From assembly GCA_036397555.1 (NCBI GenBank), contig DASWIS010000008.1, positions 1 through 64,000 on the forward strand: DNA of 64,000 nt, in the 5' to 3' direction. The position numbers and the translations under genes were made by a program. The notes below the pieces were generated by a model. The model searched no databases. It was not told the DNA's origin and saw only the letters and a program-made list of their open reading frames with translations. This DNA is from Candidatus Zixiibacteriota bacterium (GTDB taxonomy: Bacteria; Zixibacteria; MSB-5A5; WJJR01). Positions 28,881 to 37,167 of this stretch are shown here, one piece after another (the first letter of the stretch is position 1; each line of letters opens with the position of its first letter).

Positions 28881-29795
28881 TCATCGGAGTTGCAGAAGAT
28901 GCTCCACGCGGCCGACGAGGGAGTCGGAGTCGAGCAACTGCCCTACATGCATTGCTGCGCCCAATTGGTGCATCCAATAGTCGGGTGTCGATACGGAGTC
29001 TCTCCACGTCCTGCCGGGACCATAGACCAGATAGATGTCCCACGCCATTTCCAGCCCGAGAGACTCGCCCCAAGCGGTTCCCAGGAGTCGCTGAGAGTCC
29101 CAGTAGTGCGTCAGACGCTCATCGGTGGATTCCACAGAAGCCTCGACCGCCCGCTCGCGGACGTCGCCGGGCAGCATCGGCAACCAAATGATGTGCGCCC
29201 TGAGCCGGGCATCTCCGACCGTTTCCAGCACTTCTCTGACCGCGGCGTACCCGCGCCGCCTGCAGGCGGGTCAGGTTGGAGATAGGAGACTCACGAGCCG
29301 CACAAATTGTGAGTCGGCATCAAACGCGTGTGTAAAATCGCTCACAGTCTCGATGTCGGCCAGTTCCGCACCCAGCGTATCGAGCGGTGCCCTCGACGTA
29401 TCAGCCAAAGGTTCGTCGACTGATCCCACTGTCCCTCGGATCAGTGCAATCTTGTCTGAATCGTCAAAGAGGAGTGCGAAGAACAATTCTCCCAGTGCGA
29501 ATCTCAGCGTGACTTGCACTTCCCCGGGAATGGAATCGCGTACATCCACCGCTTGCTGGAATGCCCCGAAGAAGTTGATCCAGTCTGTTCGAGTCTGCAT
29601 CAGCTCGTCGGGCGAGAAATCCGACAACACGCTGTCCGCGAACACGTCCCGCAAATGCGTCGTGTCGCCCGTGCGCATGAAATCCGCCACGACTTCAATC
29701 GCACTGACCCGTGCAGGGGAGACTTCCGCCGATGCATTTCCGCCCCAGAGTGCGGCGAGCGCCGCCAGGAGTGCGACGATGATAGTCCTTCTCAT
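28881..29795 (-). CDS. Candidate selenoprotein: exported thioredoxin-like protein with in-frame TGA in a UPAC motif
   Basis: ATG at 29795 has GGAGG at 29800-29804. The first 174 codons encode a signal peptide (to about A23, NASA-EV), then a helical DUF3887-like domain and a strand DSQFVRLVSLLSPT. A TGA at 29271-29273 follows, after which the same frame continues PACRRRGYAAVREVLETVGD, then RLRAHIIWLPMLPGD, LTHYWDSQRLLG, AWDIYLVYGPG and DYWMHQLG, ending at 28881. Reading TGA as selenocysteine gives T-U175-P-A-C178, a redox motif exactly where a thioredoxin-like fold has its C-x-x-C, and a 304-residue protein. A perfect six-pair hairpin lies 11 bases after the TGA. Alternatives are a true stop, with a truncated protein plus a remnant, or a sequence error. 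The C-terminal part alone lacks a ribosome site, and the domain is cut through its active site if TGA is a stop. No sel genes are in the window. Confidence 0.6.
29242..29259 (-). promoter_or_regulatory. SECIS-like stem-loop just downstream of the in-frame TGA
   Basis: On the minus strand GCGGCG, loop CGGGTA, CGCCGC: six perfect pairs with a six-base loop whose second base is G and which contains GGT. The loop begins 18 bases after the TGA, i.e. 17 bases intervene. Bacterial SECIS elements lie within the coding sequence at roughly this distance and usually carry a G in the first two loop positions. An alternative pairing with the upstream CCGCC is possible. Confidence 0.45.
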
Positions 29796-29965
29796 GTTTC
29801 CTCCGTCATTCCTGTTCCTCGGGTTTGCTGTCCCACCGCTTGCCGAAAGTCCCCCATTGAGGGCGGTGGGAAAGGATTTACCTCAATGCGGACGACTGAA
29901 TTTGCCACATCGGGGAACATGGATCAATCGGGGCATCCCGTCATCAAACCGACGGACCTGAGAAT

Positions 29966-30159
29966 CCCGGACCAAGGGGCGTGTTGAAAAATCCCAATTT
30001 GATGTCACCCCGAGCGGAGCGAGGGGTCTCGATGCGCGAGTGTCCGCCGACAACGCCTTGGAGATTCCTCGCTTCGCTCGGAATGACCCGAATGATTACT
30101 TCCATGAAACTCGATTATGTGGGTTCCAATGGGTTTTTCAACACGCCCCTTGGTCCGGG
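29966..30159. mobile_element. 194-bp MITE-like element, copy 1, with perfect 26-bp terminal inverted repeats
   Basis: Bases 29966-29991 and 30134-30159 are perfect reverse complements over 26 positions (outer end CCCGGACCAAGG, inner end GTGTTGAAAAA). The core at 30003-30087 carries two opposed blocks, CCCCGAGCGGAGCGAGGGG and ATTCCTCGCTTCGCTCGGAAT. There is no transposase. Copy 2 lies at 51284-51476 in opposite orientation. It fills most of the gene-free stretch 29796-30291; the rest of that stretch shows nothing clear apart from CCCGGACGAACGTCCGGG at about 30246-30263. Confidence 0.75.
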
Positions 30160-30291
30160 TTTCAACGGATTATCCAATCTGAAGACTCTCAGAATCTCTC
30201 TTGTAGCGCAATCACAAGGGCTCGAAGGCTCAGAGGATCTCGTGAAACCCGGACGAACGTCCGGGCCACCCGCCGTGGAGCCGGTACTCAA

Positions 30292-30813
30292 TCAGACCCC
30301 AATCCACATCCGTCGTTGCTCCTGAAAATGCAGAGTGTACGGAAGCGCTAGGGTCTCAGTCCTGCCCGTGTTCATCCACTTTAGTCTGCAATGCACCGTG
30401 CATTGAATGCTGTCTGGAAACTGATTGAATGGAGCCAAATCCTCACGTGCCCATATTCGCCGCACCTTGAGCGCAGTTTCAGCTTCGAGGGAGAATAGTA
30501 CAGTTCGCTCCGAGGGTTCACTTCGCTTAGGGTAAAACACAACCAAAGTCACCGAGTCTAATCCTAATACGATATTCGTGTCCTTCCTCTTGTTGTCCGC
30601 TTCGATTGTCAAGCTGAACCCAGCAGTGGAGTCGGCTGGCCCGTGTTCTACCAGCCGCTCTACGATCACTAACATCGTCCAATTCTGTAACTCTCGCTTC
30701 GCAGGACTCTCGGAAGACTCCGTGAATGCCCACCAGCGGTAATAGCCGCATCCCGCAATGACTACGAGCGCTGCAAAAACATGAAATATGGGGGTAGAGA
30801 CTCTTCTTTTCAT
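30292..30813 (-). CDS. Hypothetical membrane-anchored or lipoprotein
   Basis: Not recognised. Start set at ATG 30813; an in-frame TTG at 30822 is the alternative. The 173-residue product begins MKRRVSTPIFH, with a hydrophobic stretch ending VVIAGCGYYRWW, which reads as a signal anchor or a lipobox (I-A-G-C). The rest is a soluble beta-rich domain with no familiar motif, e.g. GFSLTIEADNKRKDTNIVLG and ALKVRRIWAREDLAPF. Its GC content and codon use look lower and less regular than its neighbours, and it sits next to the MITE, so it may be accessory DNA. Transcribed in the same direction as the candidate selenoprotein gene, but separated from it by the element. Confidence 0.6.
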   Translation of the reverse strand: MKRRVSTPIFHVFAALVVIAGCGYYRWWAFTESSESPAKRELQNWTMLVIVERLVEHGPADSTAGFSLTIEADNKRKDTNIVLGLDSVTLVVFYPKRSEPSERTVLFSLEAETALKVRRIWAREDLAPFNQFPDSIQCTVHCRLKWMNTGRTETLALPYTLHFQEQRRMWIGV

Positions 30814-30926
30814 GTGCCGCAAGAACCTACGATGTGCGAGGCTTCGTCGGACAAGGGGCCGGTACCTGAGTCCAATTATCGTGTGCCCGTCACTTGCGGA
30901 CTTGTTGCCCTGACCTTGGTCAGGGT

Positions 30927-32333
30927 TTATCGGCGCGCAACAGGTAAACCGTGACCAAGGTCACGGCCGCGCGGCCGACCGATACCGACGTACGCGAATC
31001 CAAGCTCGCGCATCACTCCCGCATCAAGCAGGTTACGTGCATCGACGATATTTGGCGAGGCCATGCGGTCGCGCAGCGCGGGCCAGTCGAGTTGAGCAAA
31101 TTCGGGCCACTCGGTCATGATCACGACGGCGTCGGCGCAGGCGAGCGCATCGGCTGCGGCGGCGTGAACGGTCAACCGGTTGAGCGGGAGTTTGGCGGAG
31201 ACATCGATCGCCGGATCAAAAGCATGCACATCGGCTCCGGCATCAGTGAGTTTGTTGATCAACGCGAGCGCCGGTGATGCGCGCAGATCGTCGGTTTGTG
31301 CCTTATAGGCCAGGCCCAGCACCGCGATCCGTCGCCCGATCAGTTCACCGATCAGGTTAGTGACTTTCTCGACAATGCGGTCGATCTGCGCCGCGTTGGT
31401 GTCCTGCGCGCCCTGCGCTGTTGCCAGCGTGATATTCTCGCGCCGTCCCAGCGCCAGGTACTCATCAAGGTCTTTAGGTAAACACGAGCCGCCGAAACCA
31501 GGTCCCGGCCGCAGGTGACCCGGGCCGATCCGGGGATCGAGGCCGAGCGCGTGGGTCACAGTGGCCACATCGGCGCCGACCGATTCGCAGAGAGCCGCGA
31601 GTTCGTTGGCGAATGAGAGCTTGGTCGCCAGGAACGCATTGGCGGCATACTTCACCAATTCAGCCGTTTCGTTGTCGGTGATGATCGTTGGCACTCGAGG
31701 CTCCAAACGGTCGGCGTGCAGTTCACTCGCGAATGCACACGCCGACTGGGTTCCACCGAGGACAATGCGATCGGGATAGAAGAAGTCGTAGACCGCGTTG
31801 CCCTCGCGCAGGAATTCCGGACTGCTTACGATCGCGACACCGCTCAGTTGATCGTTGATTCGCGCGAGATGTGCGCGTGCCTTCTTCGCTGTCCCGACAG
31901 GCACCGTGCTGCGGATCACGACGATCTGCTCAGTTGACAGGTGCTCGGCCAGTGTGTGGAGAACGTCGAAGACCGCGCTCGCATCGGTGCGGCTGTAGTC
32001 GACATCGGCTGTGCCGACCGCGACGAAGATCGCGCTTTGCCCTTCAACATTCGGCGCCAGCTCCGTGTCGAATGACAGCCGCCGCCGCCCGGCACACTCT
32101 CTGACAAGTGCTTCGAGGTTGCGTTCCTTGAAATCGACTACCCCACGTCGCAGCGAGGCGATCCGCGCGGCATTCTTATCGATACACAGCACCGTGTGAC
32201 CGAGCCGCGCCAGCCCGGCGGCGGTGACCAGCCCCACGAACCCGGCCCCCACCACACAAGCCCGGATGCCGGTACCAGGGCCGCCTGGGAGGTCGGCGAT
32301 AGTCCAATTCTTGGGGTCGGTGGCCGAGGGCAT
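30927..32333 (-). CDS. ugd: UDP-glucose 6-dehydrogenase
   Basis: Oxidises UDP-glucose to UDP-glucuronate with two NAD, supplying uronic acid for envelope polysaccharide. The 468-residue product has an N-terminal Rossmann motif VVGAGFVGL (residues 27-35), RSTVPVGTAKKA (about 141-152), SPEFLREGNA (about 171-180) and the catalytic Cys284 in GPGFGGSCLPKDL, plus the C-terminal domain with AVLGLAYKAQTDDLRASPAL. Length is typical of the family. ATG at 32333. A perfect hairpin without a T-run (30908-30925) lies just past the stop. It differs from the second family member at 49903, which has the UDP-HexNAc-type active-site sequence. Confidence 0.93.
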   Translation of the reverse strand: MPSATDPKNWTIADLPGGPGTGIRACVVGAGFVGLVTAAGLARLGHTVLCIDKNAARIASLRRGVVDFKERNLEALVRECAGRRRLSFDTELAPNVEGQSAIFVAVGTADVDYSRTDASAVFDVLHTLAEHLSTEQIVVIRSTVPVGTAKKARAHLARINDQLSGVAIVSSPEFLREGNAVYDFFYPDRIVLGGTQSACAFASELHADRLEPRVPTIITDNETAELVKYAANAFLATKLSFANELAALCESVGADVATVTHALGLDPRIGPGHLRPGPGFGGSCLPKDLDEYLALGRRENITLATAQGAQDTNAAQIDRIVEKVTNLIGELIGRRIAVLGLAYKAQTDDLRASPALALINKLTDAGADVHAFDPAIDVSAKLPLNRLTVHAAAADALACADAVVIMTEWPEFAQLDWPALRDRMASPNIVDARNLLDAGVMRELGFAYVGIGRPRGRDLGHGLPVARR

Positions 32334-32626
32334 TTGTACGGCAAGATACGTGCAGGACTTCCTGGTTTCTCACAGAATGTACCTTCGGGCCACTCCGGCT
32401 TGACGTCCTGGCGATGCCACTTTTACATTCCGCGGATTCAGCTTCGGCTCCCCGTCTGTGACGAAAACATAACACGTTGTCCCGCCGTATCTTGTGGAAT
32501 TCCGATTTGGCGATGGAACCAAACATTACTCTTGACGGTTTGCTGAAAGTGTAATCAGATTACCCGACCACCAGATAGGTCATTGACACTAAACGCAGTT
32601 ATTCTCAACCCACGGAGGAAGATGTG

Positions 32627-33160
32627 ATGAGAAAAGCGATGATGGTCCTCGGCGCAGTACTGATCGCCGGGTTCGCCGTCTCCGCCCAGGCCGGCCAGGC
32701 GTCTGTCGAAGAAGTCATGGCCAAAATGGCGACCTGTCAAGCTTGTGCACCGTTCATGAAGCACACCGAAATGCACCCCAGCATGGCCAATGAGACCTTC
32801 GACACCAAGACGGGCTTCATCCAGTGGTTTGGTGTCAACGATTCCAAGATGGCCCCGACCTTCGCCGCTTGCATGCAGGAATGCGGCGGTGTCATGGAGC
32901 AGGCGGGCAAATGGACGGCGGCCGAACGCACCGAGAAGCTCTGCGGGTGCTGCACCGGCATGATGGACCTGATGGCACGCAAAGATGTGACCGTCGAAAT
33001 GTTCGATGGTGCGATGGGCGGATATGTCGTTGCATCGAGCACGACTGCCGAAGGCACGGCCGAGTTGCATAAGTATGCCAAGCTCTCGCGCGACATCACC
33101 GCGGCTCACGCCGCCATGCAGAAGGAAGCGGCCGGCAACATGGCCAAGACCAAAGGTTGA
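32627..33160 (+). CDS. Small exported Cys- and Met-rich protein of unknown function
   Basis: ATG 32627 has GGAGGA at 32614-32619 seven bases upstream; the GTG at 32624 is too close. The 178-residue product has a signal peptide (cleavage near AQA-GQ, about 24). The mature part has three Cys groups: C-x-x-C (ATCQACAPFM), C-x-x-x-C (AACMQECGG) and C-x-C-C (LCGCCTGMMD), together with a His/Met-rich stretch (KHTEMHPSM). That pattern suggests metal binding or a redox helical bundle; the family is not recognised. It is a single-gene unit ended by a clear terminator, and its strong ribosome site suggests good expression. Confidence 0.85.
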   Translation: MRKAMMVLGAVLIAGFAVSAQAGQASVEEVMAKMATCQACAPFMKHTEMHPSMANETFDTKTGFIQWFGVNDSKMAPTFAACMQECGGVMEQAGKWTAAERTEKLCGCCTGMMDLMARKDVTVEMFDGAMGGYVVASSTTAEGTAELHKYAKLSRDITAAHAAMQKEAAGNMAKTKG

Positions 33161-33212
33161 TCCCGTCCGTCCGGCTCGTCATCGAAGACGATGCCGGTCG
33201 ATCCGTTTTAGG

Positions 33213-33246
33213 CACCCCGGTCCGTGAGGGCCGGGGTGTTTTCTTT
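33213..33246 (+). terminator. Rho-independent terminator after the Cys-rich protein gene
   Basis: CACCCCGG and CCGGGGTG pair perfectly around a ten-base loop, followed by TTTTCTTT. Confidence 0.9.
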
Positions 33247-33396
33247 GTGAGGGCGGGCTTGCGTCCGGTCATGCAAAACCGGCATTATGCCGTTTGACCG
33301 ACGGCTGTCACGGCATCCGCTGCTTCACCGAGTCCCACGGCCGCTGTCGTAGCCAATCACTGCGAATCGGACACTCACTCAAGCAAGGTGGCAGGA

Positions 33397-36300
33397 ATGA
33401 CTCAACGCATGCTGACAGTCGCGATCCAGGGACTCAAAGGGCAGCGCCGGACCATGATGGGAGTAGCACTGATGGCATTGACTCTGACCGCATTTACGCC
33501 GCCGGAGGCGCGCAGCGACAACACGCTCGCCGGACTGACGGCCGATCAGCAAATCGCTGATTTTCGGGTGGAGAATCTCTACGACAGCCCCAACGGGCAG
33601 GCGATGGGCGCGCGGTTTCGCCATGTGCCCAGCGGTTTTGTGATCGACTTCCTGCGCATCCAATCGCTGCCGCAGGCGTTCATCTGGGTCAATTCGCCGC
33701 CACCGTCGGATCAGGGTGAGCCGCACACCTGCGAGCATCTGCTTTTGGGTAAGGGCACCAAGGGACGCTACGTCGCGTCGCTTGAGGACATGGCATTGGG
33801 ACAAAGCTCCGCCTTTACCATGCAGTTGGAGACCTGCTACCACTACAACACCTCGGCCGGGACCGATGTCTTCTTCGAGCTGCTGGAAGCCAAACTCGAT
33901 GCCATGATCAGTCCCACATTCAGCGACGAGGAAATCCGCCGCGAGGTGCGCAATTTCGGCGTCACGCTCAATCCCGACGACAGCTCGCTGATGGTCGAGG
34001 AAAAGGGAACGGTCTACAACGAGATGGTCTCAACCTACGAGCGGCCGTGGTCGCCTTTGTTCCGCGAGATGGGGCTGCTGCAATACGGCAAGGGCCATCC
34101 GATGTCGCTGGAATCCGGCGGCGCACCCGAGGCGATACGTACGATGACACCCGACGATCTGCGGGCATTCCATTCCGCCACGCACCACCTCAACAACATG
34201 GGGATGATCATGGCGGTCGCCGACGACATTGGCGTGGAGGGAGCGTTGACCACCATCAGCGGTATCCTCCAGCGTGTCGAGCCGGATGCCGTGCCGGGGC
34301 AAGATCCCGCCGATGCGCACTTTCGCGTGCCGGCGGCGCGGCCGGATCTCGCCGGCGACGTGCGCATCGTCTCGTTCCCGCATCGCAACGCGCAGGAGCC
34401 CGGCAATCTGATGTTCGGCTGGGCGCCGCAATTGAACCTGAACACACACGATCTGATCCTCTTCGAGTTGTTCCTCGACAATCTCGCCGGAGGCGAGACA
34501 TCGAATCTGTACCGTCGCTTTATCGATTCGCAGACACGGACCATGGACATCGGCGCCAGTGAGGTGTTCGGCTGGGTCTCCGACGATGCCGGCTATCCCT
34601 GCTACGTCGGATTCGAGAATGTCCGCTCCGAGTTGCTGACCGACGAGAAAATCCAGGGGATTCGAGGTGCAATCCTGGAGGAAATCAGCACGATCGCTGC
34701 GTGGACAAACGGTTCGCCGGATCTGGCGCGTTTTAACGAGCGCATCAAGAGCCGAATCATCGAAAGCCGCCGCAGCGACCGAAAGTTTCTGGACACGCCG
34801 CCGGGGTTCGGTTCGCGCGGCACAGGCGCCCGCTGGCTGGGGTACCTTCGTCGCGTGCAGGACGCCGATGGTTTCCGCAAGCCGTTGTTGGCCGCCGGCC
34901 ACTACGATTCCATCGAAACACTCGTCAGCGGCGGTGCCAATGTCTGGCGTGACCTGATTGCACAGTGGAATCTGCTCGCATCCGTCCCGTTTGCCGTCGG
35001 CGCGCGTCCTGATCCTGAAATGGTATCGCGCAGCGAGGAGGAGCGCATCGGGCGCAATCGCGCGTTTGTGGAGTCGCTCAAGACGCGCTACACAGTCGAC
35101 GACGGCCACACCGCCATCCGCCGGTACCAGGACGAGTACAATGCGCAGACCGCGATCATCGATACCGAGGCAGCGACCATCGCCATGCCCGGATTCGTCA
35201 ACAACCCGCCGCTGACGCTCGATGACCAGTTGCACTGCGACGTGCAATCATTGCCCGGCGGCGGCCCGCTGGTGGCGTCACGGTTCGACAATATGACGGC
35301 CGCGACCGTCGGTCTCGCGTTTGGCTTGAACGTCATACCCGAAGACCAGCTCCTGTATGTCGTGGCGCTGCCGACATTGCTGACCGACGTCGGGGTCATT
35401 CGCGATGGTCAGCCGATCGCCTATGACGTCATGAAGGAATCGATCCGTCGCGAAATCTCCGAGTTGCGGGCGTATCACAGTGTCAATCACCGGACACGTC
35501 GCGCTGAGCTGGTTCTGCGTGCCTCCGGAAGCGAACTGAATGAGGCGCAGACCGCTCTGGGATGGCTGTCGTCGGCGCTATTCGATGCGGACTGGCGAGT
35601 TGAGAATCTTCCGCGCATTCGCGATGCGGTCGATCTGGAGTTGGCCGACGCGCGCAATACCATGCGCGGTTCCGAAGAATCCTGGGTGCATGATCCTCAA
35701 GAGGCCTACTGGCGGCAAAACGACCCGCTGTTGTTGTCGGCTGACTGTTTCCTGACACAGACCCACGCCCTGCACCGCCTGCGCTGGCGTCTGAAGACCG
35801 CCGATGACGAGGCCGATCGCAATGCGTTCTCCGCATTCATGTCGCGCCTCGCGTCGCTGTCCGGCCAGCAGGGTCGTGATGCGCTGGCGGCGACGGCCGC
35901 GAAACTCGCTGGCGACGACAACGATGCGATCCTGATGGGAACTGCGCAGACTCTGCTTGAGGATGCCGAAGCACTGTCGCATCCGACGCGCGCTCTGGTG
36001 CGCGAAGCAGCACGCGATCTGCAGAGATACGTACCCGATTTCCCCGACGGTTCGCTGGCCGCCGACTGGGCGTATCTGTGCCGCCAGATGGCGCTGGATC
36101 TGAATGTTGCGCCGTCAAAGACGCTGGATGAATTGCGCTCGGCCATGGACCGCCTGCGCGCGCGCGACAATGTCCGTTCGTTTGTCATCGCGAGCACGCA
36201 GACACAGGGCGCATTGCGCCCCTTGATCGATGGCGTGGTCAATCGCCTGGGCACTCAACCCTCGCAGCGGCAGAGCTACGGTTCGCGTCAGCATATCGTC

Positions 36301-37041
36301 GATCGATTGCACGATCACACGCCCGACATCGCCCGCCCCGTGTTTGTCGGTTTGGTCAACGAGAACACCCGCTCGGGCGTCCACATCAACACCGCTCCGT
36401 GCGCCAGCTTCACTGAGCACGACCAGGAATCGCTGCTGCGGTTCTTATCGGCGCGTCTGTACGGCGGCGGCGGCGCTCACAGCATGTTCATGAAGACATG
36501 GGGCGCGGGCCTGGCTTATTCCAACGGCCTGCGGTCGAATGAAGAGGCGGGACGCTTGATTTACTATGCCGAGCGTTGCCCCGATCTCACCCAGACGATG
36601 CAGTTCGTCGTCAACGAATTGAAAAACGCTCCCTACGATAAATCGTTGGCCGAGTACGCGATCGCGCAGGCGTTTGCCATGTACCGGGGAGGGGCGCGCT
36701 ATGAAACGCGCGGAGAGGAAATGGCGGATGACCTTGCCGACGGCGTCACCCCCGATGCCGTTCGTAGTTTCCGCCAGGGCGTCATGGCGCTGCGCGATTC
36801 ACGGAATCTCTTTGAAGAGCTCAATAATCGGATGCCTTATGTCTATGGTCAGGTCCTGCCGGGATACGGACCGACAGAGGCAGACTTGCCAGGGGCGTTC
36901 TACTTTGTGATCGGCCCTGAAAAGCAGTTGGCAACCTACGAGGAATATCTGCGCTCGGTGGAGGGGACGGATATCCGTCTGGCGCGCCTATACCCGCGCG
37001 ACTACTGGCTGATTGATCCGGATGCGGTTGCCGTCAATTAG
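33397..37041 (+). CDS. Exported M16-family (insulinase/PreP-like) zinc metalloprotease
   Basis: Start at ATG 33397; the in-frame GTG at 33388 is an alternative. The 1,214-residue product has an N-terminal hydrophobic segment (ALMALTLTAF) ending near PPEARS and so is probably exported. The inverted zinc motif H-x-x-E-H is intact as HTCEH (His110, Glu113, His114) within GEPHTCEHLLLGKGTKGRY, followed by the ETCYHYNT strand and, about 75 residues later, the third-ligand region EIRREVRNFGV. The layout of four homologous halves with a long C-terminal half resembles presequence protease, but the product is about 200 residues longer than usual. Likely degrades peptides in the periplasm or outside the cell. 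The C-terminal half is less conserved by eye. Single gene, separated by about 125 bases from the next. Confidence 0.88.
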   Translation: MTQRMLTVAIQGLKGQRRTMMGVALMALTLTAFTPPEARSDNTLAGLTADQQIADFRVENLYDSPNGQAMGARFRHVPSGFVIDFLRIQSLPQAFIWVNSPPPSDQGEPHTCEHLLLGKGTKGRYVASLEDMALGQSSAFTMQLETCYHYNTSAGTDVFFELLEAKLDAMISPTFSDEEIRREVRNFGVTLNPDDSSLMVEEKGTVYNEMVSTYERPWSPLFREMGLLQYGKGHPMSLESGGAPEAIRTMTPDDLRAFHSATHHLNNMGMIMAVADDIGVEGALTTISGILQRVEPDAVPGQDPADAHFRVPAARPDLAGDVRIVSFPHRNAQEPGNLMFGWAPQLNLNTHDLILFELFLDNLAGGETSNLYRRFIDSQTRTMDIGASEVFGWVSDDAGYPCYVGFENVRSELLTDEKIQGIRGAILEEISTIAAWTNGSPDLARFNERIKSRIIESRRSDRKFLDTPPGFGSRGTGARWLGYLRRVQDADGFRKPLLAAGHYDSIETLVSGGANVWRDLIAQWNLLASVPFAVGARPDPEMVSRSEEERIGRNRAFVESLKTRYTVDDGHTAIRRYQDEYNAQTAIIDTEAATIAMPGFVNNPPLTLDDQLHCDVQSLPGGGPLVASRFDNMTAATVGLAFGLNVIPEDQLLYVVALPTLLTDVGVIRDGQPIAYDVMKESIRREISELRAYHSVNHRTRRAELVLRASGSELNEAQTALGWLSSALFDADWRVENLPRIRDAVDLELADARNTMRGSEESWVHDPQEAYWRQNDPLLLSADCFLTQTHALHRLRWRLKTADDEADRNAFSAFMSRLASLSGQQGRDALAATAAKLAGDDNDAILMGTAQTLLEDAEALSHPTRALVREAARDLQRYVPDFPDGSLAADWAYLCRQMALDLNVAPSKTLDELRSAMDRLRARDNVRSFVIASTQTQGALRPLIDGVVNRLGTQPSQRQSYGSRQHIVDRLHDHTPDIARPVFVGLVNENTRSGVHINTAPCASFTEHDQESLLRFLSARLYGGGGAHSMFMKTWGAGLAYSNGLRSNEEAGRLIYYAERCPDLTQTMQFVVNELKNAPYDKSLAEYAIAQAFAMYRGGARYETRGEEMADDLADGVTPDAVRSFRQGVMALRDSRNLFEELNNRMPYVYGQVLPGYGPTEADLPGAFYFVIGPEKQLATYEEYLRSVEGTDIRLARLYPRDYWLIDPDAVAVN

Positions 37042-37167
37042 ACGCTGAGACTGGCCGGTTCGTACTGAGAGAAAGCTTGACCGATCAGGTCGACCATTTT
37101 ATATCTCTACGTTTCCGTCGAATCGCAGCGGCGGGTGTGCTCGCAGGATAAACGCATGGAGGGTAGA

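Noticed and set aside
29125-29961. Plus-strand open frame of 278 codons opposite the candidate selenoprotein
   Set aside because: Ser/Thr-rich shadow sequence with no start site; the minus-strand frame has signal peptide, ribosome site and conserved motifs.
30908-30925. Hairpin CCCTGACCTTGGTCAGGG after ugd as an intrinsic terminator
   Set aside because: There is no T-run on the ugd strand, so it is only a possible structure.
34030-35247. 405-codon antisense open frame within the M16 protease gene
   Set aside because: Shadow of a high-GC gene; no motifs, while the plus strand has the intact zinc site.
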